Source: Haliclystus octoradiatus (Eukaryota > Cnidaria > Staurozoa > Stauromedusae > Haliclystidae). From it: a stretch of DNA of 64,000 nucleotides. The first letter of the stretch is position 1. Each line of letters begins with the position of its first letter. The stretch is taken from assembly GCA_916610825.1 (NCBI GenBank), contig OU744451.1:17941307-18005306 (forward strand), in the 5' to 3' direction. Under the pieces are notes generated by a model, which saw only the letters and a list, made by a program, of their open reading frames with translations, did no database searches and was not told where the DNA came from. The position numbers and the translations under genes are program-made. This document shows positions 24,482-37,274 of this stretch, piece after piece.

Positions 24482-26637
24482 ATGGAGTCAAAAACATGGA
24501 AGGAGAGAAAAAGTAAATGTTTTAAATTATCTATAAAATTAGTAGCTCTGCAAAAAGATCTTATCTTGGAAAAAGTATTTCAAGACACATCGATAGAAGA
24601 TATTAAATTAAGACTTGAATTAATGTGTTCCATACCAAAAGAATTACAAAGATTACGATATTTAGATGGTGCCGATTTAATAGATAATACAACACTTCAT
24701 CAAAATGATATTGTACAAAATTCAATGCTACAATTATCAATTTGGAAAAAATGGGAAAGGCTTATTGAGTCTATCTATAATGGAAATTTTGAAACATTTA
24801 AAGAATATCTTAATGAAAAATTTATTGAACCTGTAGCTTTACATTATTCTATGTTTATAGCATCAGGAAAAGGATTTCATCATATAATTAATTATTTATT
24901 AGATAATTATAATCATATTAATATAAATCATCAAATGTTATCTGGTCGAACAAATCTACATGTTGCTTCAGTATCTAATCAAAATGTTGAATGTATTAGA
25001 ATTCTTTTAGCTAATGGTGCCCTGTTTAAAATCACAGACAATTTAAATCAAACATCAATACAAATTGCTAATAAATTTGGTTGTAAAGCATGTGAAAAAG
25101 AAATATTTATGTTTAATTGGCAAAGCAGATCAAAACCAAAGAAGAAAAATGAAAAATCGTTGATGATGCATCAGCAATTCGATTCTGGAAATCCAACATG
25201 GTTCAAAGGAGAATATTCACAAATTTATATGTGTTCTACTTTACCACCAGGAGAACATTCCGGTACACAATTTTCAGCACCAAAATCTAAACACACTAAA
25301 TTAAAAAGTATGTACACATTTATAAATTTATGATTATTAAAAGATGTCCGATAAGATAGGCGTATGTATTTATTTATTTGATAATATGTATATCAAGAAA
25401 CTGTTACAGGAGTAAATATTAAAAATGTTTTTTATACAATCAAGGAAATTCATAGATAGATGGAGGAATATTTGAGACGCATAAACAAGATAAGATTTAA
25501 ATAGAATATTGTCATTGATTATCATAAGAATCAAGGGCTACACTATGGTATATTCCAACATTCTTTATTTTTACATTTGTTTTTTGATTTAAATGATTTA
25601 CATATGAGTGGTAGTAAGTTACCATTTATTGAAACATTCCAAATCACAATTTATTAAATCTATTTTTAGATCCACTGCCATCATGCAGCTTTGAAGAAGA
25701 CACGTAAGTTACCTAACTATGGCTAATTGCTATATAACTTAACGCTCTCTCTTTTAATAATCAGCAATTAACTTTACTATCATTAATGTGCAATTCAAAC
25801 AGAACCCAATGACAATGAGATGGCTGTTCAGTGATAGAATATAGCTTATGTCGATCAATTAAGCCTAACAAAATATGCCAAGAATTTATATTGTTGAAAC
25901 CTGGATGTAAAAGCAACAAAGCTGTATTTGATATCATTTCGATTAAATTAAAAAAAGTGGACGATTGGGCAAAGCTTGTTGATATTTGCAATACTGTCTG
26001 ACATTAACAGATCTATGGACTTCTTCAACAGTAATTCAGGAACTCTATGAACGTTCACCAGCACTTCACGGACATCCTCCACTGGTTCAAGAAAATATTT
26101 TGAAGTTTTTACAAAAGACTTTTCTATGAAATTTTTATTGAAAATGGTGGCAAAGTTCATGAACTGAGTTTCGCAAGAAAATATTTTCCAAAACTTTTAA
26201 AAATAGGATCAGCTGTGAAAAAATTAAAAAGGCACTTGTAAATAAATATTTATTGAGTATGCATATACGTCATGAATGGATAACGTAATCATTTTCAACT
26301 CATTTACAGGATGCAAACGAAGAAATACAATAAAAACTTTGACGAGTGGCTTAAAGATAAAGAGCAACAGAGAATAAGAGAATTGCTTCGGAAGAAAGAA
26401 CAGCAACTAAAGCAACAAAAAGAAGATGAACTAAAACAGTACCAAAAAACATTACAAAGACAACGTCGTCAGAAACAATGGCAAATCAACAAAAGAGAAA
26501 AAGTTGCTTTCCACAAAAGCAATAATGATGATAACTCAAGCAAAATAGATTCCCCTGTCAATATCTACACAAACAAAGATTACGAGCCTAGTTTTGAAAG
26601 GATGATGATCGAAAAATATTTAAAAGAAAATACTTGA
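24482..26637 (+). CDS. ANKRD60: ANKRD60-like protein: ubiquitin-like fold, ankyrin repeats, C-terminal coiled coil
   Basis: Exons 24482-25307, 25670-25703 and 26310-26637 join in frame to 395 codons (phases 1 and 2; donors gtatgt and gtaagt). Residues about 15-95 form a ubiquitin-like domain with IEDIKLRLELM, IPKELQRLRYLDGADLIDN and TLHQNDIV, closely like human ANKRD60 (LQRLQYLDQGVLMDDTTL). Residues about 120-210 carry two to three ankyrin repeats (VALHYSMFIASGKGFHHIIN, GRTNLHVASV, CIRILLANGALFKITDN). The last exon encodes a highly charged helix (FDEWLKDKEQQRIRELLRKK..) that I do not recall in the human protein. ANKRD60 has no established function; the family is testis-biased in mammals. No AATAAA lies between the stop and the satellite downstream. 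Confidence 0.85.
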
Positions 26638-26675
26638 AAAAATCTGAATAGTGACATCTGTTTGTAATTATCAAT

Positions 26676-27470
26676 GTAGCTATAAAATCAAAACATGTTG
26701 ACTGCTCAAGGCAGGTGACCTTTCTAGATAGGTCAAATTCAGTAGCTATGCAATCAAGACATGTTGACCACTCAAGGCAGGTGACCTTTCTAGATAGGTC
26801 AAATTCAGTAGCTATAAAATCAAAACATGTTGACTGCTCAAGGCAGGTGACCTTTTTATAGAGGTCAAATTCAGTAGCTATGCAATCAAGACATGTTGAC
26901 CACTCAAGGCAGGTGACCTTTCTAGATAGGTCAAATTCAGTAGCTATAAAATCAAAACATGTTGACTGCTCAAGGCAGGTGACCATTTTATAGAGGTCAA
27001 ATTCAGTAGCTATGCAATCAAAACATGTTGACTGCTCGATGCATGTGACCTTTTTATAGAGGTCAAATTCAGTAGCTATGCAATCAAGACATGTCGACTG
27101 CTCAAGGCAGGTGACCTCTCTAGATAGGTCAAATTCAGTAGCTATAAAATCAAGACATGTTGGTCACTCAATGCAGGTGGCCTTTTTATAGAGGTCAAAT
27201 TCAGTAGCTATGCAATCAAGACATGTTGACCACTCAAGGCAGGTGACCTTTCTAGATAGGTCAAATTCAGTAGCTATAAAAACCAGACATGTTGGTCACT
27301 GAATGCAGGTGGCCTTTTTATAGAGGTCAAATTCAGTAGCTATGCAATCAAGACATGTTGACCATTCAAGGCAGGTGACCTTTCTATAGAGGTCAAATAC
27401 AGCAGCTCACATAAAATCAAAACATGTTGACCACTCAAGCCAGGTGACCTTTCTATAGAGGTCAAATTCA
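26676..27470. repeat. 66-bp satellite with everted AGGTCA half-sites, 12 units
   Basis: The half-site pair starts at 26716, 26782, 26848, 26914, 26980, 27046, 27112, 27178, 27244, 27310, 27376 and 27445. Spacing is exactly 66 bp until a 3-bp insertion before the last. Each unit has TGACCT, 8 bp, AGGTCA. Nine of twelve pairs are perfect, and all twelve right half-sites are intact. Two unit types (gctataaaatcaaaac and gctatgcaatcaagac) partly alternate, giving a 132-bp higher-order pattern. The period is a multiple of three, which explains a repetitive open frame on the minus strand. Confidence 0.95.
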
Positions 27471-27541
27471 ATAGAATGTGAATTTATGGTAAATGCGCAG
27501 TGGCCATTGTAGGCTAGCGTGTTGCATATGTTACCATAATT

Positions 27542-27547
27542 AATAAA
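27542..27547 (+). terminator. First AATAAA after the ANKRD60-like stop
   Basis: No AATAAA or ATTAAA is visible between 26638 and this site. If it is used, the 66-bp satellite would lie in the 3' untranslated region. Inference from the hexamer alone. Confidence 0.35.
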
Positions 27548-27822
27548 TATATTAAATTGGGTAAACATTATAGATTGTGTTATAAAATATCAGCAAATGA
27601 TCAGTTTCTTTGGTAGTAATGAGAGCCATGTTTAAGCATTGACTACAGCTATAATAATAACAATAATAACACAGATGGCACAGATGTTTTTTCATGTGAT
27701 GGATTTTTTCACCACATTGACTAACTCATCCTGACTTAGTTATAGCATGTTAAGTCAGCCCCTTGTTCACTGAGTAGTACTGACGACGGCTAATGGCCAG
27801 AAACAAGTACCTTGTCTGCTGC

Positions 27823-27990
27823 TAATAATAATAATATTAATAATAATAATAACAACAACAGCAACAACAATAATAATAATAACAGAAATATTGATAATAA
27901 TAACAACAACGACAGCAACAACAATAATAATAATTACAGCAACAACAACAATAAAATGATGATAATAATAACATTACAGTAAGAATAATA
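27823..27990. repeat. Compound AAT/AAC microsatellite
   Basis: Runs of taa, aac and agc trinucleotides. The Cys/Tyr-rich ORF read across it on the minus strand is a by-product. Confidence 0.9.
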
Positions 27991-29012
27991 TAATCAAAGT
28001 AAAGATATATATCCCCTGACCCCTGATGTTGAGAGATGTTGTGGTATTGCTTAATATAATGCCGCAACCTTTGTTGACTCAGTCACTATTGTTACATAAT
28101 AATAATATAAAATAGTACTAATTTGAAAGGGAGGTTTAAAAATGAGGTATTGTTATTTCTATTTTCTGTCAAAACATTTCTTATAAAATTGCATAAAATG
28201 TTGATTGTTTAGATTCCGTCCGGATTTCAATTGATATTCTATTTGATCTTACTTTTACTTGAATTTCATTGATCAAAACCTTAATTTTAATACACAGTGA
28301 ACAATGACACACAGACTGAATCACATTTGTGGTCATTGGCTTTGAAAACTGGCTTAATTTACCCAAATTTAAAAAACCACTGTAATATTTCAGCTGCAAC
28401 AAAGTATAAAACCACAAAACAAAATATCATCAATCGTTGTGATTTATAATAAATTTTCCAACCCAAACAAAGCATAGAAATATATCATCTTGTACAAATA
28501 TGTTATCCAAAATCTTTCATGTACTGTCAACAAAGTACAATATAAAAGTGGATTGATGTAGATAGACTTTGTTATTATTTATTATACAAGGTTAAAAACA
28601 TATTGCTATGATTATGTATTTTAACCTTTTTCTATAATTAATTAACAATTACCATTATATAACAACAACATAAATTGTTGTTTTAAAGAAATTATTTACA
28701 TGTGAGATAATTTTCATTTGATTATTACCTGATATCATGATATTAAGTTATAAAACGATGTCTGATGATAAACAATGACTTGACATATCATTTAACACAA
28801 TGGTAAATGCGAAATGACATTCCCAGATGGGGTTTCTATATCATAATTCATCTAGACTTCTAAAAAATAACTCATGCTAGAAACGTATGAAAATATTAAA
28901 TCATAACAACAATGAATATGGAAAACATCCCAGACTTTAGAAATTATTATTGGGGTGACTTTTTACATATGTTTTAAAATCTGCTATCAATATTTTCACA
29001 GGCTTCATGACA
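27991..29012. other. Intergenic between satellite and par-6 3' end
   Basis: AT-rich sequence without recognisable gene, RNA or bounded element. It separates convergent transcription units (ANKRD60-like plus, par-6 minus). Confidence 0.4.
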
Positions 29013-29018
29013 TTTATT
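29013..29018 (-). terminator. par-6 polyadenylation signal
   Basis: AATAAA on the minus strand, 47 bp past the par-6 stop codon at 29066-29068. Typical spacing for a short 3' UTR. Confidence 0.5.
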
Positions 29019-29065
29019 AGAGTTATTAAATCATTATAAGGTAGCCTGTAAATCATGTGAAGAAA

Positions 29066-32000
29066 TTAAACATGTACAATTCCATCTGATATCACTGGTG
29101 TCGCTTCTTCATCATCGCTATCTTGTATTTCCTCCATGGTATGATCAACAACAATAGAACCGTTATAATTTCCATTTCCGTTGATGTTTATTGCTGGCGT
29201 TTTTGTTGATACAATCCTTCGTATGCTACCGCCGTCAATACCGTCTGGATCAAGTAAAGATGTTCCATCACCTCCTCTATTTTCTTGATTAACGGGCTTA
29301 ACCGTAACAATTAAATTATGACTGTTCGCAACCATCATGTCCGTTACTTGATCAAGACTTTTTCCAGCAACTTCAATACCATTTACTTCTAGTACTTCAT
29401 CGTTAACTGATAGTAATCCAGTACTTTCTGCTAGACCCTTTGGTATAAGACGTGAAATAAATATACCTGGACATTTTTCTATTGAGTTATTGACAACACG
29501 GACACTTGTACCATCTCTAATATAAAATCCAAGCGGTTTATTTGAATTGTGTTTACATAATCTTACTCTACGGACAGTGTCTGGTAATATATCAACATCA
29601 ATTATAGCTGAAACCCTTCTAAAATCTTGTGGTGTACCAATCATTAGTCTTCTATTTTGTGGTTGTACAACTGTAGCTGTGGCACCAGCAGATAAAGTAC
29701 CAAACAAACCTTTCTTTTTACTATCTAAAGTACCACCATTCATAGGTATATCTTCAAATCCTAAGTAAAATGAATCAAAACAAAAAATTATTCCGTGCAT
29801 AAAGTCCTAGGTTAAAACATGGCTCCGAAACTGGAAAAAACTGTTTAGCTTCAAAACTTTTGATCTGTGATAAAATGCACAAATTCAAACTTTCCTATAA
29901 CACCACAATAATTATCACATTTATGGCAACGACTCAAAACGATATTTAGTTCATGATGTTTATATTTATTGAAAAGAGTGGTGAATGACTTATTGGTCGT
30001 GCAGCATGCAAAATAAAAACACAGAATGAAAAACAATTATAGGCTACGCTGTTTCAAGGTAAACCTACAATTTAAATAACATTTAGTACATTAATTTCCT
30101 AGAGAACTATTGTGCAATTTTTAATGCAACAATATCTATCTTGTTGTAGAGTTCTCTTTGCTTGGTTTTTGAATTTAAATTGTGAATTTATGAATTGGAA
30201 ATTTGCCGTCGAATGGGATTCCGACATTTGTTAGCACTTCACCCATGTCTTACAACTTTTTCTCGTTTAGTAAATATGAATACAAACATGGCAAGTGCAT
30301 GGTAACCCTTAAATAAAAGTATATTGCGTAATAGATAGTTATATATTATCGTTATATATTTATTAATAAAGTTATATAATATATTGCGTAATAAATGATT
30401 TCTGGCTTAACTATTGCACAGTACTATCACAAATAATTTGAATGCATTCCACTTTCATTATTGTGTTGTCCGGAAATGCTACTTCTAACCTTAAAATTTC
30501 CAATAGGGGTGTCTCTGATAGGTATTGATAGGCAAGAGCCGCTTCCCCCATGTTCTGCTCCATGGAACTGAGAGTTGCCACATATGGGTTAGAGGAACTT
30601 CTTATTAAGATTTGTTGCTTATTCCTGAAAACGGGAATGCCCAATCAGATGAGACGGATTGCGACCTTGAGTCATGTGATGGAATTTTGTTGCTGTAAGA
30701 CTGTGCGGAGACAGTGACGTGCAAAACAGACCGAGACGTTGAATCACAGTTTGATCAGTTGGCTAAGGCAGTCTTTAAAGGCTGTGCTTTTCATGCGCCT
30801 GCCAATTTTCTGGTGCAGCAAGGCAAAAGCGCAACGAATAAACCAGTAAAGCGCAACGCAATTTGTCTAGTTTGGCAAAAGCTCAAAACTTGACCATGGT
30901 TGCCGCTCAGAGCGGTGTCAGCACGGCAGTTGTTTAAAAGGGCGTGCTATTTATAAATGCCAACCTTTTATTTGCCTGTCTTCAGACAAATGTTTGGTCG
31001 AATTCATGAGAATTTGGGATAAAAATAGTAGTGTTTATGATGTTTTTTATCGTTTGCATCCACTTCTCAATGATATTGGTTAAAACAATGTTCAATTATC
31101 ATGCTCAACTGTTTGGAATTCTGCTGTCTAACAAAATAATAATTTCAATAATTACTTTATAGTTTTAAAACATTTGTAGGATAACCTTCATTTCAGTTGC
31201 ATATTAACTGATAAAAGAGTTTTGATAAAACAAACTTTTTTTTATGATCTTCAAATGATAATTTAAATTGAAACGTTTATATTCAAGGATGAAATATAAC
31301 TAATAAACATTAGATCTCTTAAACCGAAATCTTATATTTTAAACAGTGTGACATCATCATCAAATATTGCTAAATTTAGCTGAGATTGTGTTAAAGACAG
31401 TTTTACTTTCAATCATTGTGCAATACACCTTCCGATTTTGATGACTTCAATGGCCAAAGCACGGTTATATCACGCGGTCCAAGATGAATTGAAACCAGGA
31501 TTTCAAATCTGCCGTGCCAGACAAGGCAAAGCATGGCGCATGAGAAGCATAACGTTTGAAGACTGCTTAAGTTATTAGTTTTGCAGTCAATAATTTCATA
31601 AAAGGAAACGACTCTTTCCCATGAGTTACTTTAGCCTGTGCCTGTATTTGTGCTGTCATATGGGGGAATTGCAAACAGCAACATCTTGATCGCCTCCAGA
31701 GATTACAAAACAGACGGATGAGAGCAGTTCTTCGTCGTGACTATCGCACTTCTGTCTCTGAGATGAGTAGTCGACTTGGTTGGCTCTCAATCAGAGACAG
31801 AATAACATCGCACTAAGTGATAATCACCCATAAAATTAAATTTAACCTCGCTCCTCTTCTGCTTTCCAATTTTTTCAAACGTCCAAATACCACCAGCACT
31901 CGATCCCATTCCCATAATGACATCTACATCAAGTCGAGCCATAGCCATTCATATCAATACGCTGGTGCTCACAACAAATGATCTGCCGTCTGCAATGAAG

Positions 32001-34980
32001 GAAGTCTCAAAAAGGACCTGTTTTAAATGTCTCCTCAAGAACCATATGATGAAATGATAAAACTTTATTTAAATATCTCTCTATTTTTTATTTTGTAAAT
32101 AATAAAATTTACCCCTTATCTTTGTTAATGTTTTATTTCCTGCTTATATATATGTTTGTTGTAATGTATAGCCTAATCGGTCCTTTGAAAAAAAGTTTGA
32201 TGTAAACTTAAAAAGGTTTTCTGAATAAATGATGATGATGATGATGATGATCACTGAAGGTCTGGCTTAATCACACAGGGTAATGACGTTTGCCTGTTGG
32301 AAGGTTGTGAGACACTCTGAGAGCTGAAAAGAATTATGTTTTGTCATATGTTTCTCTTATCGCCATGCCATTGTCATGCACATATTTCCAACATTAACAG
32401 TAAACCATGCATTAATTTTCATTGTAGGATAACGAAATTGATTTGATCAATATCATTGGTTTAGAAGTAAAAACTTCAAATCACCACATTGATTCAAAAC
32501 AAAACTAGGTTCAATAAAGTAAAAGCAGTTAATCTTCCAATTCCAACCTGATGTCACAAATGAGAATTTTCTATTTTAGCAGGTGCTTTTGATAAACATT
32601 AGCGAATGCAAAAGAATGTCATGAAATTTTTTATTAAAGCGTGGGAAAAATAATTTAAGAAGTAATTTCAAAATTGTAAATTATGATCAATTGACTTGCT
32701 ATTTAAAGAACAATTTATACAAGGAAAGGTCAAATCTGTACTACATATTTCCAAGTTTGAATATGTGCGGAAAAGTTTTGATTTGAAATCTTGATTTTTG
32801 GTGAAAGGATCTTGCATTTCTGTTGCTTTAAGCCCCGGCCAAATGACTTTTTTATTTCGCCAACATTCATAGAATTTAATTCGACGGATTTTTACGTTTT
32901 TTTGCCAACATCTTGAGGGTGGCCAAATGAATTTTTATTTTCGCCAACATTCATCGGATTTTGTTGAATTCATTTTCGTCAACAGCGGTTGATATTTTGA
33001 GGCTTGGAAACTAGTCAATCGAACCCGCCAATCCTTAGTCAAGCTACGTCATTGTTGACCAATCAGAGGATGGTTCATATTTCAACAAAATCTGATGAAT
33101 GTTGGCGTTGGTCATTTGGCCACTTTGCCAACATCGGTAGAGAACAATAGAACTCAACAAAATCCGATGAATGTTGGCAAAATTTTTGAATGTATTCAAA
33201 ATCCAAAAAAAGTGAAATTCAGCATCAGCCAACAAAATCCGAAAAGGTGAGGATGACCAAATGACTTTTCATTTTGCCAACATTCATCGGATTTTGTTGA
33301 ATTCACGAATGCTGGCGAAATAAAAAGTCATTTGGTTGGGGATTCAGGCTGGCTTTTTAGTTAAAATGTGTGGAAATAATTTTAAAAGGAATGTGAATGT
33401 GATGTAAGTGTAGAATCAAGAATAATGTTCTGTAACTAACATTAACATAATAATTACAGATACTTTCTAATTTCTGGGGTTATTGATGATCTCATGACGT
33501 CTCAATTATAAAATAAATTTGATGTTGATAATATATCAACAATAATTTTATTAAATTATCACGTATTTCTGGTAGCCAATCATCAAACCAGAAATGTCAA
33601 ATTGAGAAAATCAAGCGTCTGGAATATCATTTCAAAATGAGCTGTGATCACAGCAGGATTTGAAATTTTACCCACTATTTCAATTACTAGATGAGACAGT
33701 TTGCATATTTGAAAAGTGACATTTCGCAAAAATTAACGCACACAGAAGCAATAAATGCAAAATTTCGATCCATGAAATATGAATATTATTATCAGATTGA
33801 AGATAATTAATAAACGGTTAATATTGAATATATAACTTCTCGAATACGAAAATATCATTTTTGATAATTATGTTTAATTTGGTTTACAAAGGCACTACGT
33901 ATTTTATTGAGTCATAATTCTTCAACATTTATTGTGTCTCATATCAAAACAAACATGCTTTATATTTCGTTTTCTCACCAAACTTTTTCGTTGTTGACTT
34001 TTCATTACATAGATAAGGGAAACATGTCAATTTGAATGTTGATGTGAGAAGGAAAGCTATGTTTGTAGAGCGTAAAATAATTTAAAGCATAGAAAGGAGG
34101 AAGACAGAATTGAGAAACTGATTTTTGTCTGAATTTAAAAATAAACTAAATAATCACAACTAAGCGAGTAGGCTTGGAATCGATAAGACTGGCAAAAATA
34201 AATACAAGTCAGACTATATGTCAAAGATATATGATGTAAACCAGGAATAATATTAAACTTCCTCGTGAAAAGTTTGAAAAATTAATAAATTTCAAACTTA
34301 ACTCAGACGTGACCGGCTTGATATGTGATAGAAATCACCATTTACTGTTTGTACTTCAATCAGAAGGATTCTTAAGAAACAAATAGAATGCATTGACCCA
34401 AAACAACGGTAAAGAAACGGTTTTCTAAAGACAATAAAAGTTGAATTCATAAATTCCAGACATAAGATCAACGGAGATGTACTTACTAGGACTAAATACG
34501 ATTTGCCAACCTCTAGGATTATACACTTGCAAATCGTAACATTATTATAATCAAATTAATCATAACCTACCTTGTCTTTGGACAAATACACGTAACATCG
34601 GTTGAGCTGCATTTAATGCATGCAGACAATTCTCTGTGTTATTGATTGGCAATAAGTCACCATGTAACGGATCCTTATACCATAACGAAAATACAATTCC
34701 ATTTAGTCTATGTGTATCTCGAACAAGCTGATGAAATGCTTGATAATTCTTTACTGTATCTCGTTTAATCGATACACGACGAAATTCTGCTTCAAACTGT
34801 AAAAATAATCACATATAAAACTTAGGTAACAAATGTTTTGCAGGAAAGTTTGCAAAACTGTGGCGAAGTTGAAAATTACAGATTTCTAGCATATATAAAT
34901 CTAAATATATTACATACTTTTGACTTGACTTCAATAACAGATAAATCTGAATGGGTAGGAGCTTTCTTTTTATGTGACAT
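29066..34980 (-). CDS. par6: PAR-6 cell polarity scaffold (complete, 3 exons)
   Basis: Exons 34918-34980, 34571-34796 and 29066-29760 give 327 residues. PB1 domain: residues about 15-96 (VIEVKSK|FEAEFRR .. LRVFVQRQ). Lys19 in EVKSK is the basic-cluster residue that pairs PAR-6 with the acidic OPCA motif of atypical PKC. Semi-[21 protein letters not shown], residues about 137-153, for Cdc42-GTP. PDZ: about 158-255 with the [10 protein letters not shown] carboxylate loop and [20 protein letters not shown]. The C-terminus IVHV could itself be a PDZ ligand. PAR-6 links Cdc42, aPKC and PAR-3 at the apical cortex and in ciliated epithelia. The start was chosen because MSHKKK aligns with the family N-terminus; the frame is open further upstream. 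The 4.8-kb intron falls between PB1 and CRIB-PDZ. Confidence 0.96.
30760..31575. mobile_element. Possible MITE with diverged inverted ends
   Basis: The left end (ggcagtctttaaaggctgtg, then ttttcatgcgcc) is matched in reverse at the right end (ggcgcatgagaagc, then gtttgaagactgcttaag). The ends are imperfect, so the element is old or loosely defined. It lies in par-6 intron 2. Confidence 0.5.
31631..32250 (+). mobile_element. LINE 3' end (reverse transcriptase tail), 5'-truncated
   Basis: The frame [20 protein letters not shown], then [18 protein letters not shown], is the C-terminal end of a non-LTR retrotransposon reverse transcriptase. A stop follows [13 protein letters not shown]. The 3' UTR ends ctgaataa plus an atg-repeat tail, the kind of microsatellite end used by CR1/L2-type LINEs. 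It is a dead 5'-truncated copy in par-6 intron 2. Confidence 0.75.
32832..33341. mobile_element. Foldback MITE with CCAACATTCATCGGATTTTG subrepeats
   Basis: The ends are inverted: gccccggccaaatgactttt at the left and aaaagtcatttggttgggg at the right. Inside, cgccaacattcatcgg and its complement recur at least six times in both orientations, so most of the 510 bp can fold back. It lies in par-6 intron 2. Confidence 0.75.
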
Positions 34981-35136
34981 AATTATAACAAATCCGTTGA
35001 AATCAGCCAAAATATAATGATTTAACAAGGCACATAACGAGTAACTTCTTCTCCACCATTTTCTAGTGTTTGTCGCTTTGCGTTCCTTTCCAAAAACCGG
35101 ATATAACCACAGGGCATCCACATCGCGTGATTGCAA

Positions 35137-37274
35137 ATGCTATGAATCACCCTTATAAGCAATGAGCAAAAATTTCATCATGCCAGAAGCATTCATGTTT
35201 CATAATTAAATTGCATTTAAAATATTAAATATTATTGTATCACATTTTAAGTGTATATTATCTTATCAATATATAATTGTATTATGTGTTGGAAGATACT
35301 GTAGATGTAATTTATTAAAAACAAACAATGCAAATGTTGTTTACAATGGCTACGTCAGAAATTTTGGGCAGGTCCAAGCATTCCAAAGTAAAGATTTTCT
35401 TTTATAATTTGGAAGCAATACTGTTAAACTGACGCTTTAAGATTTCTATGAAAGATATATAGATAATGGTGATAATGGTATCTGTGAAATGGATTTACAG
35501 CGACAAGATATCAGTAGAAGTCAAACCGGAGACATTTCGTTAGCTAATCGAAATACTGAAATATCATCAAATATTTTCCCAAAGTTTATTTTTTAAAGTT
35601 TAGAAATGATTACAAGTAGACCTCCTTAGCAACTACGTCTGTACTGTTTTTTAACCATTAGCAACGTTCGTATAATTTGGAAATTTGATGTAAATGTACG
35701 TGTTATAAGAGCGGTGAATTTGTACTCTCTTTTGTTGTCAATTACACATTAGATGTAAATATGACGTTGAAAGACTTCCAACAATTTTTGAAGAATTTGT
35801 ATAAGTTATAAATTCTCAAATTGTTCGTCATCGCGGTATAGGCTGGTCTTAGACACCGCTGCGGCACATAAACTATTTCCGATCATTGTGCACTGTGTAT
35901 TTTATTCCACATTTTCCACTTGAACAAACAAATATGCAATGCGAGCAGCGTCTGATTGGTTTATGTGATTTCGAAAATATTATTTAAAAGGCATTATAGA
36001 AGTGAAGTTGTAATTATTGATAATGAACAGATGAAGCTACTTTCTATAAAGAACATCCTATAATAAAGTATACTCAACATACTGTCACAATATTTTTAAT
36101 CTAGATACTGATTACAATCTGCTTTTTTAATCCTCCAATCCGGTTTCTATAAATTTGAAAAGAGAAATATTCTTTAAATAGAAACGAGAAACAACCATTG
36201 ATACAAAGTGAATGGATATAAAACACATTTTAAGCCGCTACACAACTTAAGCCATATATTGCATTGTGATCAATATAGATAGAAGAAAAGAAGGAATAGA
36301 TAGTATATAGCAATCGCAGAAGGAAATATCATTATAAACAAAGTTCAATAAACGAAAGCGGAAAATTGCTGTACGGAAGGTCATCTGTCAGAAGGAATGA
36401 GATAGAATATAGATAAGACATATGTGTTGATCCTATTCTGATTCAGAGCACCTTCAGATCGGCTAACAAGAATCAGACGCCGTTATATAGATTTGGTTCG
36501 TGCATATTCTGAACGGGTTATCAGGCGTTCGGACGTCTGAATTAATGTTTCATAAATAATCATAATCTGATTGCATTATATTGCATTCAAGGCTGTTTCT
36601 CAGTAATATTGATGTTACAGCGCATGTCAAAGCATATATTATCATAATTCATAAGATTGGTATCCATATGTGAGCGTACTATATAAATTTCAGTTTCGAT
36701 TGCCCGCGTGACAGCTAGGCACGTGATGCTGCCCCCTCTCTATGGTTGAACCTTGGTAAATTTCTATATGAGAGTTGGTTTTAATTTTCGACAAATAGGA
36801 ATATTACGAGTTATGACTCAGGTTCCCAAAATCGGCATAGAAGTGAGACTTGGGCAAGTCAAGATGATCTCGATTTGAAATGGAAACGAGGCTTCAGCTT
36901 GCTGCGTCATCGATGTATAGTTTTTTGGTATGGAAACCATTGGCAACTGTACATGACTCCGAGTAATCCAGGAGTAAATTTCCCAGTTAGACCTTCCTGT
37001 CTAGTCTACCAGGAATTATGATAACATCCATCGTAAGAATAGATATAAATACAGCATTACACAAATCAAGCTTCATATTTGGAAGATTATCTGATATTTT
37101 CACAAACTGATAAAAATAAGTATTATTATTTAAATAATTTTTTTGGGGTGATTCATGTTTGTTCTTGTGAATGGAGCGACTATTATTATATAAAACAGAT
37201 TATAAATTAAGTTAACTATATGGATGATACAGTATATAGTATTCTCATCAGAATCAAAATCAGAAATTCTGAAG
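35137..37274. other. Intergenic between par-6 start and CCDC60 3' end
   Basis: 2.1 kb of AT-rich sequence between two minus-strand genes. It should hold the par-6 promoter and the CCDC60 3' UTR. No bounded element or further exon was recognised. Confidence 0.4.

Larger units (their letters stand above)
29761..34570 (-). other. par-6 intron 2 with nested repeats
   Basis: The intron holds a foldback-like element (30760-31575), a truncated LINE 3' end (31631-32250) and a second foldback MITE (32832-33341). A 77-codon minus ORF at 30411-30644 ([20 protein letters not shown].. ..ICDSTVQ) looks protein-like, but no family or splice partner was recognised. The rest is unassigned AT-rich sequence. 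Confidence 0.6.

Noticed and set aside
26588-26986. 132-codon minus ORF with 22-residue repeats (VTCLEQSTCFDFIATEFDLS..)
   Set aside because: It is the 66-bp satellite read in one frame. A period divisible by three keeps a frame open, and there is no start or splice context.
27837-28067. Cys/Tyr-rich minus ORF
   Set aside because: Translation of an AAT/AAC microsatellite.
34981-35136. N-terminal extension of PAR-6 in the same open frame
   Set aside because: Family proteins start close to the PB1 domain, and [12 protein letters not shown] aligns with the known N-terminus. The upstream part has no similarity.
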